Translations under genes and position numbers: made by a program
The notes under the pieces: generated by a model
What the model was told of the DNA's origin: nothing
Databases searched by the model: none
Seen by the model: the letters and a program-made list of their open reading frames with translations, nothing else
NCBI GenBank assembly: GCA_900319365.1
Contig: ONOE01000006.1
Location: 1-64,000 of the forward strand
DNA length: 64,000 nucleotides
Origin: an uncultured bacterium
Lineage (GTDB): Bacteria; Cyanobacteriota; Vampirovibrionia; Gastranaerophilales; Gastranaerophilaceae
Reading direction: 5' to 3'
In this document: positions 36,440-44,409 of the stretch, piece after piece
Layout of the letters: every line of letters starts with the position of its first letter
How positions within the stretch are numbered: the first letter of the stretch is position 1

Positions 36440-37666
36440 ATGTTAACAAACACAGATATAACTGAATTTTTAAATAAATACGATTATGATATAAGAAAGA
36501 CGGGCAACGCTCGCTGGATTGACCAGAAATGTACGCCTGATGTCATTACGATTATATCTGACTGTATATATAATTTTCACTTAAATAATTCCGAAAAATT
36601 TTTTACGTCGTCAGATATAAGATTTTCCGATTATGCAAGAAGTAATGTTGTTGAAATTTTTAAAAAGCCCGAAGTGGATTCTGATAAAGCAGAACATGAA
36701 TACGATAAATTCTTCCAGCAGCCGATGGAATTGCTTGCGGCATCTCATGTTCTGACAAAATACAAGGTTAAAAACAGAAATGTTTATGAAATATCCGATA
36801 TTGAGATTTTGGATTATCTTGCGCTAAGAGAGAAAAATTCACTATATTTTTTGAAAGAATATATAACAAAAACTCTTAAAGACAGCGGGATTTATCCTTT
36901 ATTTGAAACATTTTTCAATAATCAGACTCCCGAAAATTATTCAAAAATGAAAAGCGGTTTTTCGAGTTTTACGATAAAAAACACTCCCATAAATAAAGAG
37001 CTTGAATGCAACAGAATTTTTATCAAGGTGCTGAATCCTCTTGCATACTTCAAAAATTCTTTAGGCACGGTAAAAGGCAGATTGTCAAAAGACAAAATAA
37101 CCTATGATATGTTGATGTACAACAGAAATAATTTCCGTGATATCAATGCCGAGAAACCGAAAAATGTAACAAGAAAAGAATATATGCAATCGCATAAAAT
37201 CGTATTCAACAAGGCTTATTACAGATATCAATCTCAAAAAGCAAAAAGGGTTTTGCATGATTTTAATACCCGTTATCGCAGGGATAAAAGCGAGTATGAT
37301 GATGAATACGCAAATGCTCCCGCAACGGAAATTCATCATATATTTCCCGAAAGCAAATATCCCGAAATTTCATATTATTTGGAAAATCTTATCGCTCTTA
37401 CTCCGACCCAGCATTTAAATTGCGCACATCCGAATCATAAAACCGGTGAAATTTCAAAGTCGTATCAGCATAAATTGCTGCTTGCAAAAGTTGAAAGAAT
37501 TAAAGAAAACTTAAATTCAGGTAATGCGGAAAAGAAATATTCTTTTTCAAATTTGCTTAAGGTGCTTGCTGTGGCGTTTGAAGATGACGGGATTTTGAAT
37601 ATTGATAATAATTATTTTGATGCGATAGTCGATGTAATCAATTCTCATTATTTAAGTGAACAATAG
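36440..37666 (+). CDS. HNH-type restriction endonuclease (putative type IIS)
   Basis: 408 residues. The C-terminal HNH site is visible: H299-H300 in 'TEIHHIFPESKYP', N316 in 'LENLIALTPTQH' and H325. This fits a beta-beta-alpha-metal nuclease. The N-terminal 280 residues are unrecognised and presumably read the target. It starts 1 base after the methyltransferase stop, without its own clear ribosome site, so it is translationally coupled and dependent on prior methyltransferase synthesis. Eco31I/Esp3I-type IIS enzymes are also HNH nucleases paired with m5C plus m6A methylation, so that group is the best comparison. The recognition sequence cannot be deduced. Confidence 0.85.
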   Translation: MLTNTDITEFLNKYDYDIRKTGNARWIDQKCTPDVITIISDCIYNFHLNNSEKFFTSSDIRFSDYARSNVVEIFKKPEVDSDKAEHEYDKFFQQPMELLAASHVLTKYKVKNRNVYEISDIEILDYLALREKNSLYFLKEYITKTLKDSGIYPLFETFFNNQTPENYSKMKSGFSSFTIKNTPINKELECNRIFIKVLNPLAYFKNSLGTVKGRLSKDKITYDMLMYNRNNFRDINAEKPKNVTRKEYMQSHKIVFNKAYYRYQSQKAKRVLHDFNTRYRRDKSEYDDEYANAPATEIHHIFPESKYPEISYYLENLIALTPTQHLNCAHPNHKTGEISKSYQHKLLLAKVERIKENLNSGNAEKKYSFSNLLKVLAVAFEDDGILNIDNNYFDAIVDVINSHYLSEQ

Positions 37667-37774
37667 CGAAAGACCGTCAGATGTACGAAATATAAGGCAT
37701 TTGCCTCAGAATGTCGGTATTTCTACTGGGTTTGGGTTTCTACCCCAACAATAAATTTTCAAAACACCCTTATG

Positions 37775-38776
37775 CTACACAAATTGTCCGCAGCATTCGC
37801 TTCCGCAGAATTTGCACCTGTTTATTACAAGGTTGTATTCTGAAATTTGATACCCGTCCCTTACAATTAACGGTCTGGCGCAGTTTTTGCAATATGTACT
37901 TGAGGTTTCAATATTTGTGAGATTGCCTGTATAAACATTATTTAGCCCGACTTGTTTTGCGATTTTATAAGCTTTTAAAAGTGTTGAAAAACTCGTGGCT
38001 TTTTTGTTTGAAAATTTATATCTCGGGAAAAAGGCACTAAAGTGCAGCGGAATGTCAGAGTTTAAATTTTTTAAAATCCATTCGCATTCGGATTTGAGCA
38101 TTTCTTCGCCGTCGTTTTCGCCTTCAATCAGCATGGTTGTTAATTCCGTATGACAATTCGTTTTGTTAACCGTGTATTCTATTGTTTTTAAAACGGGTTC
38201 AATATCCGAAAGACAGTTTTTTTTGTAAAATTCTTTGCTAAACCCTTTTAAATCAATATTTGCCCCATCCATATATTTAAAAAATTCTTTTGCGGGTTCG
38301 GGGTTTATAAACCCTGAAGTTATCGCAACTGTTTTAATCCCATTTTCACGGCATAGTTTTGCACAGTCAATCGCATATTCAAAAAATATTATCGGATCGT
38401 TATAGGTGAATGCAACGCTTTTGCAATTGTATTTTTGGGCAATTTCCACAATTTCTTTCGGCGAAGTTTTATTAAAATCCTGCGGGTTTGAATTATTTTT
38501 TGTCGTTTGCCAATTCTGGCAAAATTGGCAGCCCATGTTACAGCCTAATGTCCCGAATGACAGCGCAAAGCTTCCGGGGTAAAAGTGATAAAGCGGTTTT
38601 TTCTCTATCGGGTCAATTGCAAGCCCCGTATTGTAACCGTAAGTTGTTAATTCAATGTTTCCCTTAACATTTTTTCTTACATGGCAAAACCCGCTCTGTG
38701 TCGGAGCTAAAACGCATTTTCTCGGACAGATTAAGCATTGAACTTTACTGTTTGTTAATATATTTTGATATTTCAT
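37775..38776 (-). CDS. amrS: AmmeMemoRadiSam system radical SAM enzyme
   Basis: 333 residues. The radical SAM [4Fe-4S] motif is CX3CX2C in 'GTLGCNMGCQFCQNW'. An N-terminal cysteine pair 'CLICPRKCVL' and a further 'FCHVRKN', plus a C-terminal 'YCKNCARPLIVR' and 'CKFCGSECCG' zinc-like group, match the AmrS/PflA-like family. The substrate of this system is not established to my knowledge. The gene is divergent from the Memo-AMMECR1 fusion, only 21 bases away. The minus-strand TATAAT ends 7 bases before its ATG, with no ribosome site. Confidence 0.92.
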   Translation of the reverse strand: MKYQNILTNSKVQCLICPRKCVLAPTQSGFCHVRKNVKGNIELTTYGYNTGLAIDPIEKKPLYHFYPGSFALSFGTLGCNMGCQFCQNWQTTKNNSNPQDFNKTSPKEIVEIAQKYNCKSVAFTYNDPIIFFEYAIDCAKLCRENGIKTVAITSGFINPEPAKEFFKYMDGANIDLKGFSKEFYKKNCLSDIEPVLKTIEYTVNKTNCHTELTTMLIEGENDGEEMLKSECEWILKNLNSDIPLHFSAFFPRYKFSNKKATSFSTLLKAYKIAKQVGLNNVYTGNLTNIETSSTYCKNCARPLIVRDGYQISEYNLVINRCKFCGSECCGQFV

Positions 38777-38783
38777 AAAATAT

Positions 38784-38791
38784 ATTATAAT
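38784..38791. promoter_or_regulatory. Shared palindromic -10 box for two divergent leaderless genes
   Basis: ATTATAAT is its own reverse complement. It gives TATAAT on the plus strand (38786-38791, 6 bases before ATG 38798) and on the minus strand (complement of 38784-38789, 7 bases before ATG 38776). The whole intergenic region is 38777-38797, so the -35 regions must lie inside the opposite coding sequences. No strong -35 was recognised. Confidence 0.65.
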
Positions 38792-38797
38792 ACTATT

Positions 38798-40138
38798 ATG
38801 AAGATAAAAGAACCCGCAGTTGCAAATACTTTTTATACGGCGAATGTCGAAGATTTAAAGCTACATATAGATTACTTTAAAAGCATAAGTAAAAATCTCT
38901 ATACGTGTCCGACAAGAGCTGTTATCGTTCCTCATGCAGGATTTGTTTATTCGGGGCGTATTGCTTATGAGGGAATAAGCCAGATTGACAGAAACGTTAA
39001 AAATATTTTCATTTTTGCTCCTGCTCACAGAGTCGGTTTTGACGGACTTGCGTTAACGTGTTATGATGCGTGGAAAACACCTCTCGGGATTACGGAAGTA
39101 AACCATGAAATAGGGCAGGAATTGCATGATAAATTCGGCGCAAACGTAAATGATGATGCAATGTTTGGCGAGCATTCAATTGAAGTTGAATTGCCGATTA
39201 TTCAATATCTTTTCAAAAATGTAAAAATTGTTCCGGTACTGATAGGGAAAGAAAAGCCCGAAAAAATAAGCGAAATTATTTCACATTATTATCCCGATAA
39301 AAACAATGCATTTGTTATTTCATCGGATTTAAGTCATTTCTTAACTGATGACAACGCTAAGAAAGCCGATAAAGTAACGGCTCGCATGATTGAATCGGGT
39401 GATATCAGAAAATTTTCTTACGAAAATGCGTGCGGTGCTGTCGGAATTATGGGCTTGGTTTCGTTTGCCAATTCAAATAAATATTCAATGATTAGAATTG
39501 ATTTGGCAAATTCATCGGAAATTTCAGAGGATAAATCAAGAGTTGTCGGATACGGAAGCTGGTTTTTATTTGAAGGCAGCAAAGATGATTTTATCGCTCA
39601 ATATCACCCCGGATTTGTAATTGATATTTGCAAAATTATATTAAAATCCGAATTTGATCATAAACCTATGCAGATAATTTATCCGCAGGTATTTGATGAA
39701 CCCGGAGCCTGCTTTGTTACGCTTGAAGAAAACGGACATTTGAGAGGTTGTATCGGATCAATTGCACCTTACAGACCTTTAATAACGGATTTGGTAGAAC
39801 ACGTAAAAGATGCGGCTTTCAAGGATACAAGGTTTAATCCCGTAACGGAAGATGAACTCCCGCTTTTGAAATATGCCGTTTCAATTCTTACTACCCCTAA
39901 AATGATAGCTTTTAAAGACGAAGAAGATTTGTTGAAAAAAATCGTTCCTCATCAAGACGGTATCATTATAAGAGATAATGGTCATCAGGCTGTATATTTG
40001 CCTGCCGTTTGGGACGAATTGCCCGACAAAAAAGAATTTTTAAATTCATTGAAAGTCAAAGCGGGTTTACCGAAAGATTATTTCTCTCATACATTGGAAG
40101 CTTACAAATTTTCTACAATTTATATTAAAGAAAATTAA
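38798..40138 (+). CDS. amrB: AmmeMemoRadiSam proteins B (Memo-like) and A (AMMECR1) fused
   Basis: 446 residues. Residues about 1-265 are Memo-like (AmrB): 'VVPHAGFVYSG'-type segment (here IVPHAGFVYSGRIAYEG), 'FIFAPAHRVGFDGLAL', 'FGEHSIEVELPIIQYLF' and 'VISSDLSHFL', with conserved His positions of the dioxygenase-like fold. Residues about 270-446 are AMMECR1 (AmrA): 'ACFVTLEENGHLRGCIGSIAPYRPL', 'AAFKDTRFNPVTEDELPLL' and 'WDELPDKKEFLNSLKVKAGLP'. Separate genes in many bacteria, fused here, which supports a direct complex. Start chosen from the -10 box 6 bases upstream; the ATG at 38765 would overlap amrS. Confidence 0.92.
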   Translation: MKIKEPAVANTFYTANVEDLKLHIDYFKSISKNLYTCPTRAVIVPHAGFVYSGRIAYEGISQIDRNVKNIFIFAPAHRVGFDGLALTCYDAWKTPLGITEVNHEIGQELHDKFGANVNDDAMFGEHSIEVELPIIQYLFKNVKIVPVLIGKEKPEKISEIISHYYPDKNNAFVISSDLSHFLTDDNAKKADKVTARMIESGDIRKFSYENACGAVGIMGLVSFANSNKYSMIRIDLANSSEISEDKSRVVGYGSWFLFEGSKDDFIAQYHPGFVIDICKIILKSEFDHKPMQIIYPQVFDEPGACFVTLEENGHLRGCIGSIAPYRPLITDLVEHVKDAAFKDTRFNPVTEDELPLLKYAVSILTTPKMIAFKDEEDLLKKIVPHQDGIIIRDNGHQAVYLPAVWDELPDKKEFLNSLKVKAGLPKDYFSHTLEAYKFSTIYIKEN

Positions 40139-40151
40139 TCAGCCTTAAAAG

Positions 40152-40180
40152 TTGACAATGTTTTGTGTCCATGGTAAATT
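40152..40180 (+). promoter_or_regulatory. Promoter of the rpsE-secY operon
   Basis: TTGACA (40152-40157), a 17-base spacer ending in TGG, then TAAATT (40175-40180), which has an extended -10. The predicted start near 40187 leaves a leader of about 143 bases. Confidence 0.65.
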
Positions 40181-40204
40181 TGACCTGTCAGAAGTTATAC
40201 AATT

Positions 40205-40253
40205 GAATATATTTCCAAAAAACCTTAAAAACAGGTTTGTTTTTGGTATATTC
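40205..40253 (+). promoter_or_regulatory. Structured 5' leader hairpin upstream of rpsE
   Basis: GAATATA (40205-40211) pairs with TATATTC (40247-40253), continuing inward as CCAAAAAACC (40215-40224) against GGTTTGTTTTTGG (40234-40246) with bulges. A second stem downstream pairs AAAGGTT with AACCTTT (about 40269-40294). The leader may bind a ribosomal protein for feedback control; this is inferred from position and structure only. Confidence 0.4.
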
Positions 40254-40329
40254 ATTAAAATTTAAATAAAGGTTAATACCTGAAAACCTTTAAAAGTAAT
40301 CTAGAGTAAAATTATGAAAGGTAAAATCT

Positions 40330-40995
40330 ATGGAAAACAAAGAAGAAAAAGCGGTAGAAGTTAAAGAAGAAACTTCCGCTGAAAAAATAGAATCAACAGA
40401 TGAACAAAAATCTGTTGAAACTCAGGCAGATGCTCCTGCAGAACAAAATGAAAAACCTGCAAGAGGACGCCGCAGAAGAAAACAAAAAATCGAAACAACA
40501 TCAGAAGAAAAACCTCAATCGGAATGGACTGAAAATGTTGTTCAAATCAGCCGTGTAACAAAAGTTGTAAAAGGCGGTAAAAAATTATCTTTCCGTGCAA
40601 TTGTTATTGTCGGCAACAAAAAAGGTCAGGTTGGTGTAGGCTGTGCTAAAGCTTCAGAAGTTATCATTGCTATTCAAAAAGCAATCGCTGACGGCAGAAA
40701 GAACGTTATCACGGTTCCTATCTTCAAGACAACAATTCCTCACCCCGTTCAAGGAAAATCAGGTGCAGGCTGCGTTATGTTAAGACCCGCATCACAAGGT
40801 ACAGGGATTATCGCAGGCGGTGCTGTTCGTTCAGTATTAGAGCTTGCAGGTATTGAAAACATTCTGGCCAAATCTTTAGGTTCAAAAGCTCCTTTGAATG
40901 CCGTTAACGCAACAATCGAAGCTCTTAAATCTTTGACTCCGTTTAGCGAAATGGCTAAAAAGCGCGGTTTGTCAATGGCTGAGTTTTTAAATTAG
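40330..40995 (+). CDS. rpsE: 30S ribosomal protein S5 with N-terminal extension
   Basis: 221 residues against about 165 for most S5. The core begins near residue 65 ([25 protein letters not shown], quoted in parts) with '[22 protein letters not shown]', '[19 protein letters not shown]' and '[19 protein letters not shown]'. The first roughly 60 residues are a Glu/Lys-rich acidic tail followed by the basic 'RGRRRRKQK'. This is not part of the usual S5 fold. AAAGG lies 8-9 bases before the ATG. It is first in a four-gene operon; the normally preceding rplF-rplR genes are absent. Confidence 0.96.
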   Translation: MENKEEKAVEVKEETSAEKIESTDEQKSVETQADAPAEQNEKPARGRRRRKQKIETTSEEKPQSEWTENVVQISRVTKVVKGGKKLSFRAIVIVGNKKGQVGVGCAKASEVIIAIQKAIADGRKNVITVPIFKTTIPHPVQGKSGAGCVMLRPASQGTGIIAGGAVRSVLELAGIENILAKSLGSKAPLNAVNATIEALKSLTPFSEMAKKRGLSMAEFLN

Positions 40996-41028
40996 TTTGA
41001 AGTAGAAATTATATAAGGAAATAGAATT

Positions 41029-41220
41029 ATGGCAAATAAAAAATCTGAAATGATTAAAATTAAACTCGTAAAAAGTTTAATCGGTTCAAACGAAAAACAA
41101 AGACGAGTAGTTAAAGGTTTAGGTCTTTCCAAAAAAGATCAGGTTGTTGAACATGCATCAACTCCGACAATTTTAGGAATGGTAAACAAAGTTTCTCACC
41201 TTGTTGAGATTGTTAAGTAA
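41029..41220 (+). CDS. rpmD: 50S ribosomal protein L30
   Basis: 63 residues with 'IKIKLVKSLIGSNEKQRRVVKGLGLSKKDQVVEH' (quoted in parts: KIKLVKSLIGSNEKQR, VVKGLGLSKKDQVV) and 'TPTILGMVNKVSHLVEI', the typical L30 arrangement. TAAGGAAA precedes the ATG. It lies between rpsE and rplO as in most bacteria. As far as I recall, L30 is missing from plastids and photosynthetic cyanobacteria, so its presence is a useful lineage marker. Confidence 0.93.
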   Translation: MANKKSEMIKIKLVKSLIGSNEKQRRVVKGLGLSKKDQVVEHASTPTILGMVNKVSHLVEIVK

Positions 41221-41270
41221 TTACCGTTTGAAAGTTTATACAATAAAAAGTAAAGAAAGAAGGAAATAAT

Positions 41271-41720
41271 ATGGCAAATATAAAATTAGAAGATTTAAGA
41301 CCTGCAAAAGGCGCTACTTCTAAATCCAAAAGAGTAGGCAGAGGCCGTGCTTCAGGCTGTGGTAAAACTTCTTCCAGAGGTAACAACGGTGAAGGACAAA
41401 GATCCGGCAACTCATCCAAAAGAGGTTTTGAAGGCGGTCAAATGCCCGCATACAGAAGATTACCCAAATTGAAAGGGTTTCAGTTGTATTCAAAAGCTAA
41501 CTATGCTCAAATCAACGTTGGCAGATTAGATGCTTTGAATCTTAAAGAAGTTTCATTAGAAACATTATCCGAAAGAAAAACAATACATTCGTCATGTGTA
41601 GGATTGAGAGTATTGGGCAATGGTGATATAAAAAATGCGGTAACGGTTAAAGCCGCTTATGTTACACCATCAGCAAAAGCAAAAATTGAAGCCGCAGGCG
41701 GAAAGGTTGAAATAGTATAA
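41271..41720 (+). CDS. rplO: 50S ribosomal protein L15
   Basis: 149 residues; GAAGGAAA precedes the ATG. N-terminal 'LEDLRPAKGATSKSKRVGRG', a Gly/Arg/Ser-rich extension ('GKTSSRGNNGEGQRSG') and 'FEGGQMPAYRRLPKLKGF' identify L15. The C-terminal part has 'VKAAYVTPSAKAKIEAAGGKVEIV'-type ending. Its stop overlaps the secY start by one base (TAATG), giving strict coupling. Confidence 0.96.
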   Translation: MANIKLEDLRPAKGATSKSKRVGRGRASGCGKTSSRGNNGEGQRSGNSSKRGFEGGQMPAYRRLPKLKGFQLYSKANYAQINVGRLDALNLKEVSLETLSERKTIHSSCVGLRVLGNGDIKNAVTVKAAYVTPSAKAKIEAAGGKVEIV

Positions 41721-43063
41721 TGGCAAACGATTATAGAGCGCCTTCTGCTGAAGACTTAATGTCTATGTGGAATGCCTCCGGATTAAAACAAAAAATCCTG
41801 TTTACATTTTTAATGATTGCAGTATGGAGATTCGGGGTTCAGATACCTTTGTATGGTATCAACAATCAGGTATTCTCTACTATCGCATCAGGAAATAACA
41901 TAATCGGATTTTTAGATTTATTTACCGGCGGTGCACTTGGAAAAGTTTCTATACTTGCATTAGGTATCGGACCTTTTATCACATCTTCAATTATCGTTCA
42001 GCTTGTTTCGGTTGTCATACCGTCATTGGAAAAGCTGCAAAAAGAAGAAGGTGAAGAAGGCAGACGTAAATTGTCGCAGTATACGAGAATATTTACGGTA
42101 GTTCTCGGGTTGTTTCAGGGATTTATCTTTATGTTGTTCCTGCATCATTTACCGGGAGCGGTTATACCGAATGTAAATCCTATAATGTTCTATATTAATT
42201 CAATAATCATATTAACGGCAGGTGCCGTACTTGTAATGTGGATATCAGAATTAATAACTGAAAAAGGAATAGGCAACGGCGGTTCGCTCATCATCTTTTG
42301 CGGTATATTATCGGGAATCCCCGTATATGCTTCAAGAACATATCAGCTTGTTAAATCAAGCCCGAGTATGCAATTAGCATTATTGCTTTTACTTACGATT
42401 TTCTTCCTTGCAACAATTTTGATTGTTATTATGCAGGAAGCAGTAAGAAAAGTTATTATCGTTAACCCTAAAAGACAAATCGGTAACAAGGTTTATGGCG
42501 GTATGAATTCGTTTATTCCGTTCAAACTTAACCCGGGCGGGGTTATGCCGATAATCTTTGCAATTGCTATACTTCTGTTCCCGTCAACAATTCTTGCAAT
42601 GGTTGGTCAGGCTAATATTAAATCTGTTCAGCTTAAACATATTATTATCAGTATGAATCACTTTTTAAGCCCTGACGGATTGCCTTATTATCTGATATAT
42701 GTAGGTTTGATTATTGCATTGACTTTCTTCTATGCATCAATTATGCCCAATATGCAGCCCAAAGACATTGCTGACAACCTTAAAAAATACGGTTCATCAA
42801 TCCCCGGTATCAAACCCGGCAGACCGACTGCCGAAGCTCTTGATAAAATCTTATCAAAAGTTATATTTATCGGTGCTATCGGTCTTGGTATAATAGCATT
42901 GGTTCCGTCTTTCGGAAGTTATGTTACAAAGATTGAAACCTTGCAGGGAATCGGTGCAACATCCTTAATCATTATGGTCGGTGTTGCACTGGACTTGATA
43001 AATCAGGTAAGATCTCATCTTTATGCAAGAAATTATGAATCGTTCTTAAAAGATGATAAGTAA
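41720..43063 (+). CDS. secY: Preprotein translocase subunit SecY
   Basis: A 447-residue polytopic membrane protein with about ten transmembrane helices forming the Sec channel. Motifs: 'VWRFGVQIPLYGIN', 'FLDLFTGGALGKVSILALGIGPFITSSIIVQL' (quoted in parts), 'LQKEEGEEGRRKLSQYTR', 'NPGGVMPIIFA', 'ADNLKKYGSSIPGIKPGRPT' and a C-terminal 'VRSHLYARNYESFLKDD'. It is translationally coupled to rplO. adk, map and infA, which often follow secY, are absent; a terminator follows instead. Confidence 0.97.
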   Translation: MANDYRAPSAEDLMSMWNASGLKQKILFTFLMIAVWRFGVQIPLYGINNQVFSTIASGNNIIGFLDLFTGGALGKVSILALGIGPFITSSIIVQLVSVVIPSLEKLQKEEGEEGRRKLSQYTRIFTVVLGLFQGFIFMLFLHHLPGAVIPNVNPIMFYINSIIILTAGAVLVMWISELITEKGIGNGGSLIIFCGILSGIPVYASRTYQLVKSSPSMQLALLLLLTIFFLATILIVIMQEAVRKVIIVNPKRQIGNKVYGGMNSFIPFKLNPGGVMPIIFAIAILLFPSTILAMVGQANIKSVQLKHIIISMNHFLSPDGLPYYLIYVGLIIALTFFYASIMPNMQPKDIADNLKKYGSSIPGIKPGRPTAEALDKILSKVIFIGAIGLGIIALVPSFGSYVTKIETLQGIGATSLIIMVGVALDLINQVRSHLYARNYESFLKDDK

Positions 43064-43088
43064 TGTAAAGCGATATAAATAACTATAG

Positions 43089-43121
43089 AAGGTGTATTGT
43101 TCAATTACAATACACCTTTTT
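43089..43121 (+). terminator. Rho-independent terminator of the rpsE-secY operon
   Basis: AAGGTGTATTGT (43089-43100) pairs perfectly with ACAATACACCTT (43107-43118), followed by T residues. Confidence 0.9.
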
Positions 43122-43233
43122 AGTATTAATAAAATTGGATATCAAATTAATATTCAAAAAATATGTTGCAAACTAACAAATAAAATTATTTTGTGTTATT
43201 ATAACCATAGTAGCAAAATTAGGAATGTGTGTC

Positions 43234-44310
43234 ATGGCTAATTTATCAAATGAAGAAAAAGTAATAGGAATACCCCGTGCAATGTCGTTTTATAACAATT
43301 ATCCGTTTTATTACGGATTCTTTAACGATTTGGGGATAAAAATTGTGTTGTCTGATGTTACAACAAAACAAACAATGTCTGACGGTGCGGCGCTGGTTGT
43401 TACAGAAACTTGCCTGCCGATAAAAGTTTATGTCGGGCATGTCTTAAATTTAATACATAAAGGTGTAAAGAATATTTTAATCCCGTCAATTCAATCAACT
43501 GACGTGAAAATTTACAACTGCTCAAAAATCAGAGGATTGCCTGATTTAATCAGAAATGTTGTAAAAGAAGATTTTAATTTGGTAGAAGCGACGCTTGATA
43601 AATCAGAAAAACATCACGGATTGTATGATTTTCTTGAAGATTGCGTCAGACCTTTCGGTATAACGGATAAAAAGCTTATCAAAAAAGCTTCAAAAGCAGG
43701 CTGGAGATGCTATAACAATTTCCACGTTATGGCAAAATCGGGAATGCCTTATTCAAAAGCTTTGAGTTATGCGCTTCAAGGCAAAGTCGTAATTTCTTCA
43801 AGCCAGAAAGAATATCCGATTTCAATCGCTCTTGTCGGACATGGTTATAATATTTTTGATGACAGAGTTTGCATGAAGATTTCCGATAAATTGGAAAAAA
43901 TGGATGTTAAAGTTTGTACATCATTACAATTATCATCAGAACAATTGAATGAAGGTATTGCAAGTTTAGGCAACGATAAGTATTGGGCTAACGAAGATGA
44001 AGTAACCGGTACTGCCGGTCATTATTTAAAAGATAATAAAATTGACGGTATCATTACGATTACTGCATTCGGTTGCGGTCCTGATTCTTTGATGATTGAA
44101 AGAATCACAAGACATGCAAAACAGTTCGGCAAGCCGTTGTTGAATTTAACAATTGATGAACAAACAGGTGAAGCAGGCTTTGTTACAAGAATTGAAGCTT
44201 TTGTTGATATGCTTTTCCGTAAAAAACGTGCATCAATCGTTAATAAAATCAACATTAAAGAAAATGTTGCTCAATACAATACCAATACTAATATGATTAA
44301 GACCAAATAG
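43234..44310 (+). CDS. 2-hydroxyacyl-CoA dehydratase-family (DUF2229-like) Fe-S protein
   Basis: 358 residues, similar to the DUF2229/HgdB-like part of CoA-enzyme activase proteins: 'IGIPRAMSFYNNYPFYYGFF', 'VTETCLPIKVYVGHV' (C60), 'IYNCSKIRGLPDLI' (C96), 'FGCGPDSLMIERI' (C281) and 'NLTIDEQTGEAGFVTRIEAFVDML' (quoted in parts). The three cysteines probably hold a [4Fe-4S] cluster. Larger homologues carry a BadF-type ATPase domain, which is not present here. The substrate is unknown. ATG 43234 has AGGA 9 bases upstream; ATG 43225 is too close to it. Confidence 0.8.
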   Translation: MANLSNEEKVIGIPRAMSFYNNYPFYYGFFNDLGIKIVLSDVTTKQTMSDGAALVVTETCLPIKVYVGHVLNLIHKGVKNILIPSIQSTDVKIYNCSKIRGLPDLIRNVVKEDFNLVEATLDKSEKHHGLYDFLEDCVRPFGITDKKLIKKASKAGWRCYNNFHVMAKSGMPYSKALSYALQGKVVISSSQKEYPISIALVGHGYNIFDDRVCMKISDKLEKMDVKVCTSLQLSSEQLNEGIASLGNDKYWANEDEVTGTAGHYLKDNKIDGIITITAFGCGPDSLMIERITRHAKQFGKPLLNLTIDEQTGEAGFVTRIEAFVDMLFRKKRASIVNKINIKENVAQYNTNTNMIKTK

Positions 44311-44409
44311 CAGCTTTTAAAAAGTTCAAAAGTCTTAAAAACAGATATGGAATATTTTAAAATATCCCACGGATGTTTTTGTGCGTAAGTTTAAATATGA
44401 GGAGAATTT

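Noticed and set aside
44345-44375. TGGAATATTTTAAAATATCCCA as a regulatory inverted repeat before the amidase gene
   Set aside because: Its centre is simple AT palindrome and the arms mismatch; expected by chance in such AT-rich sequence.
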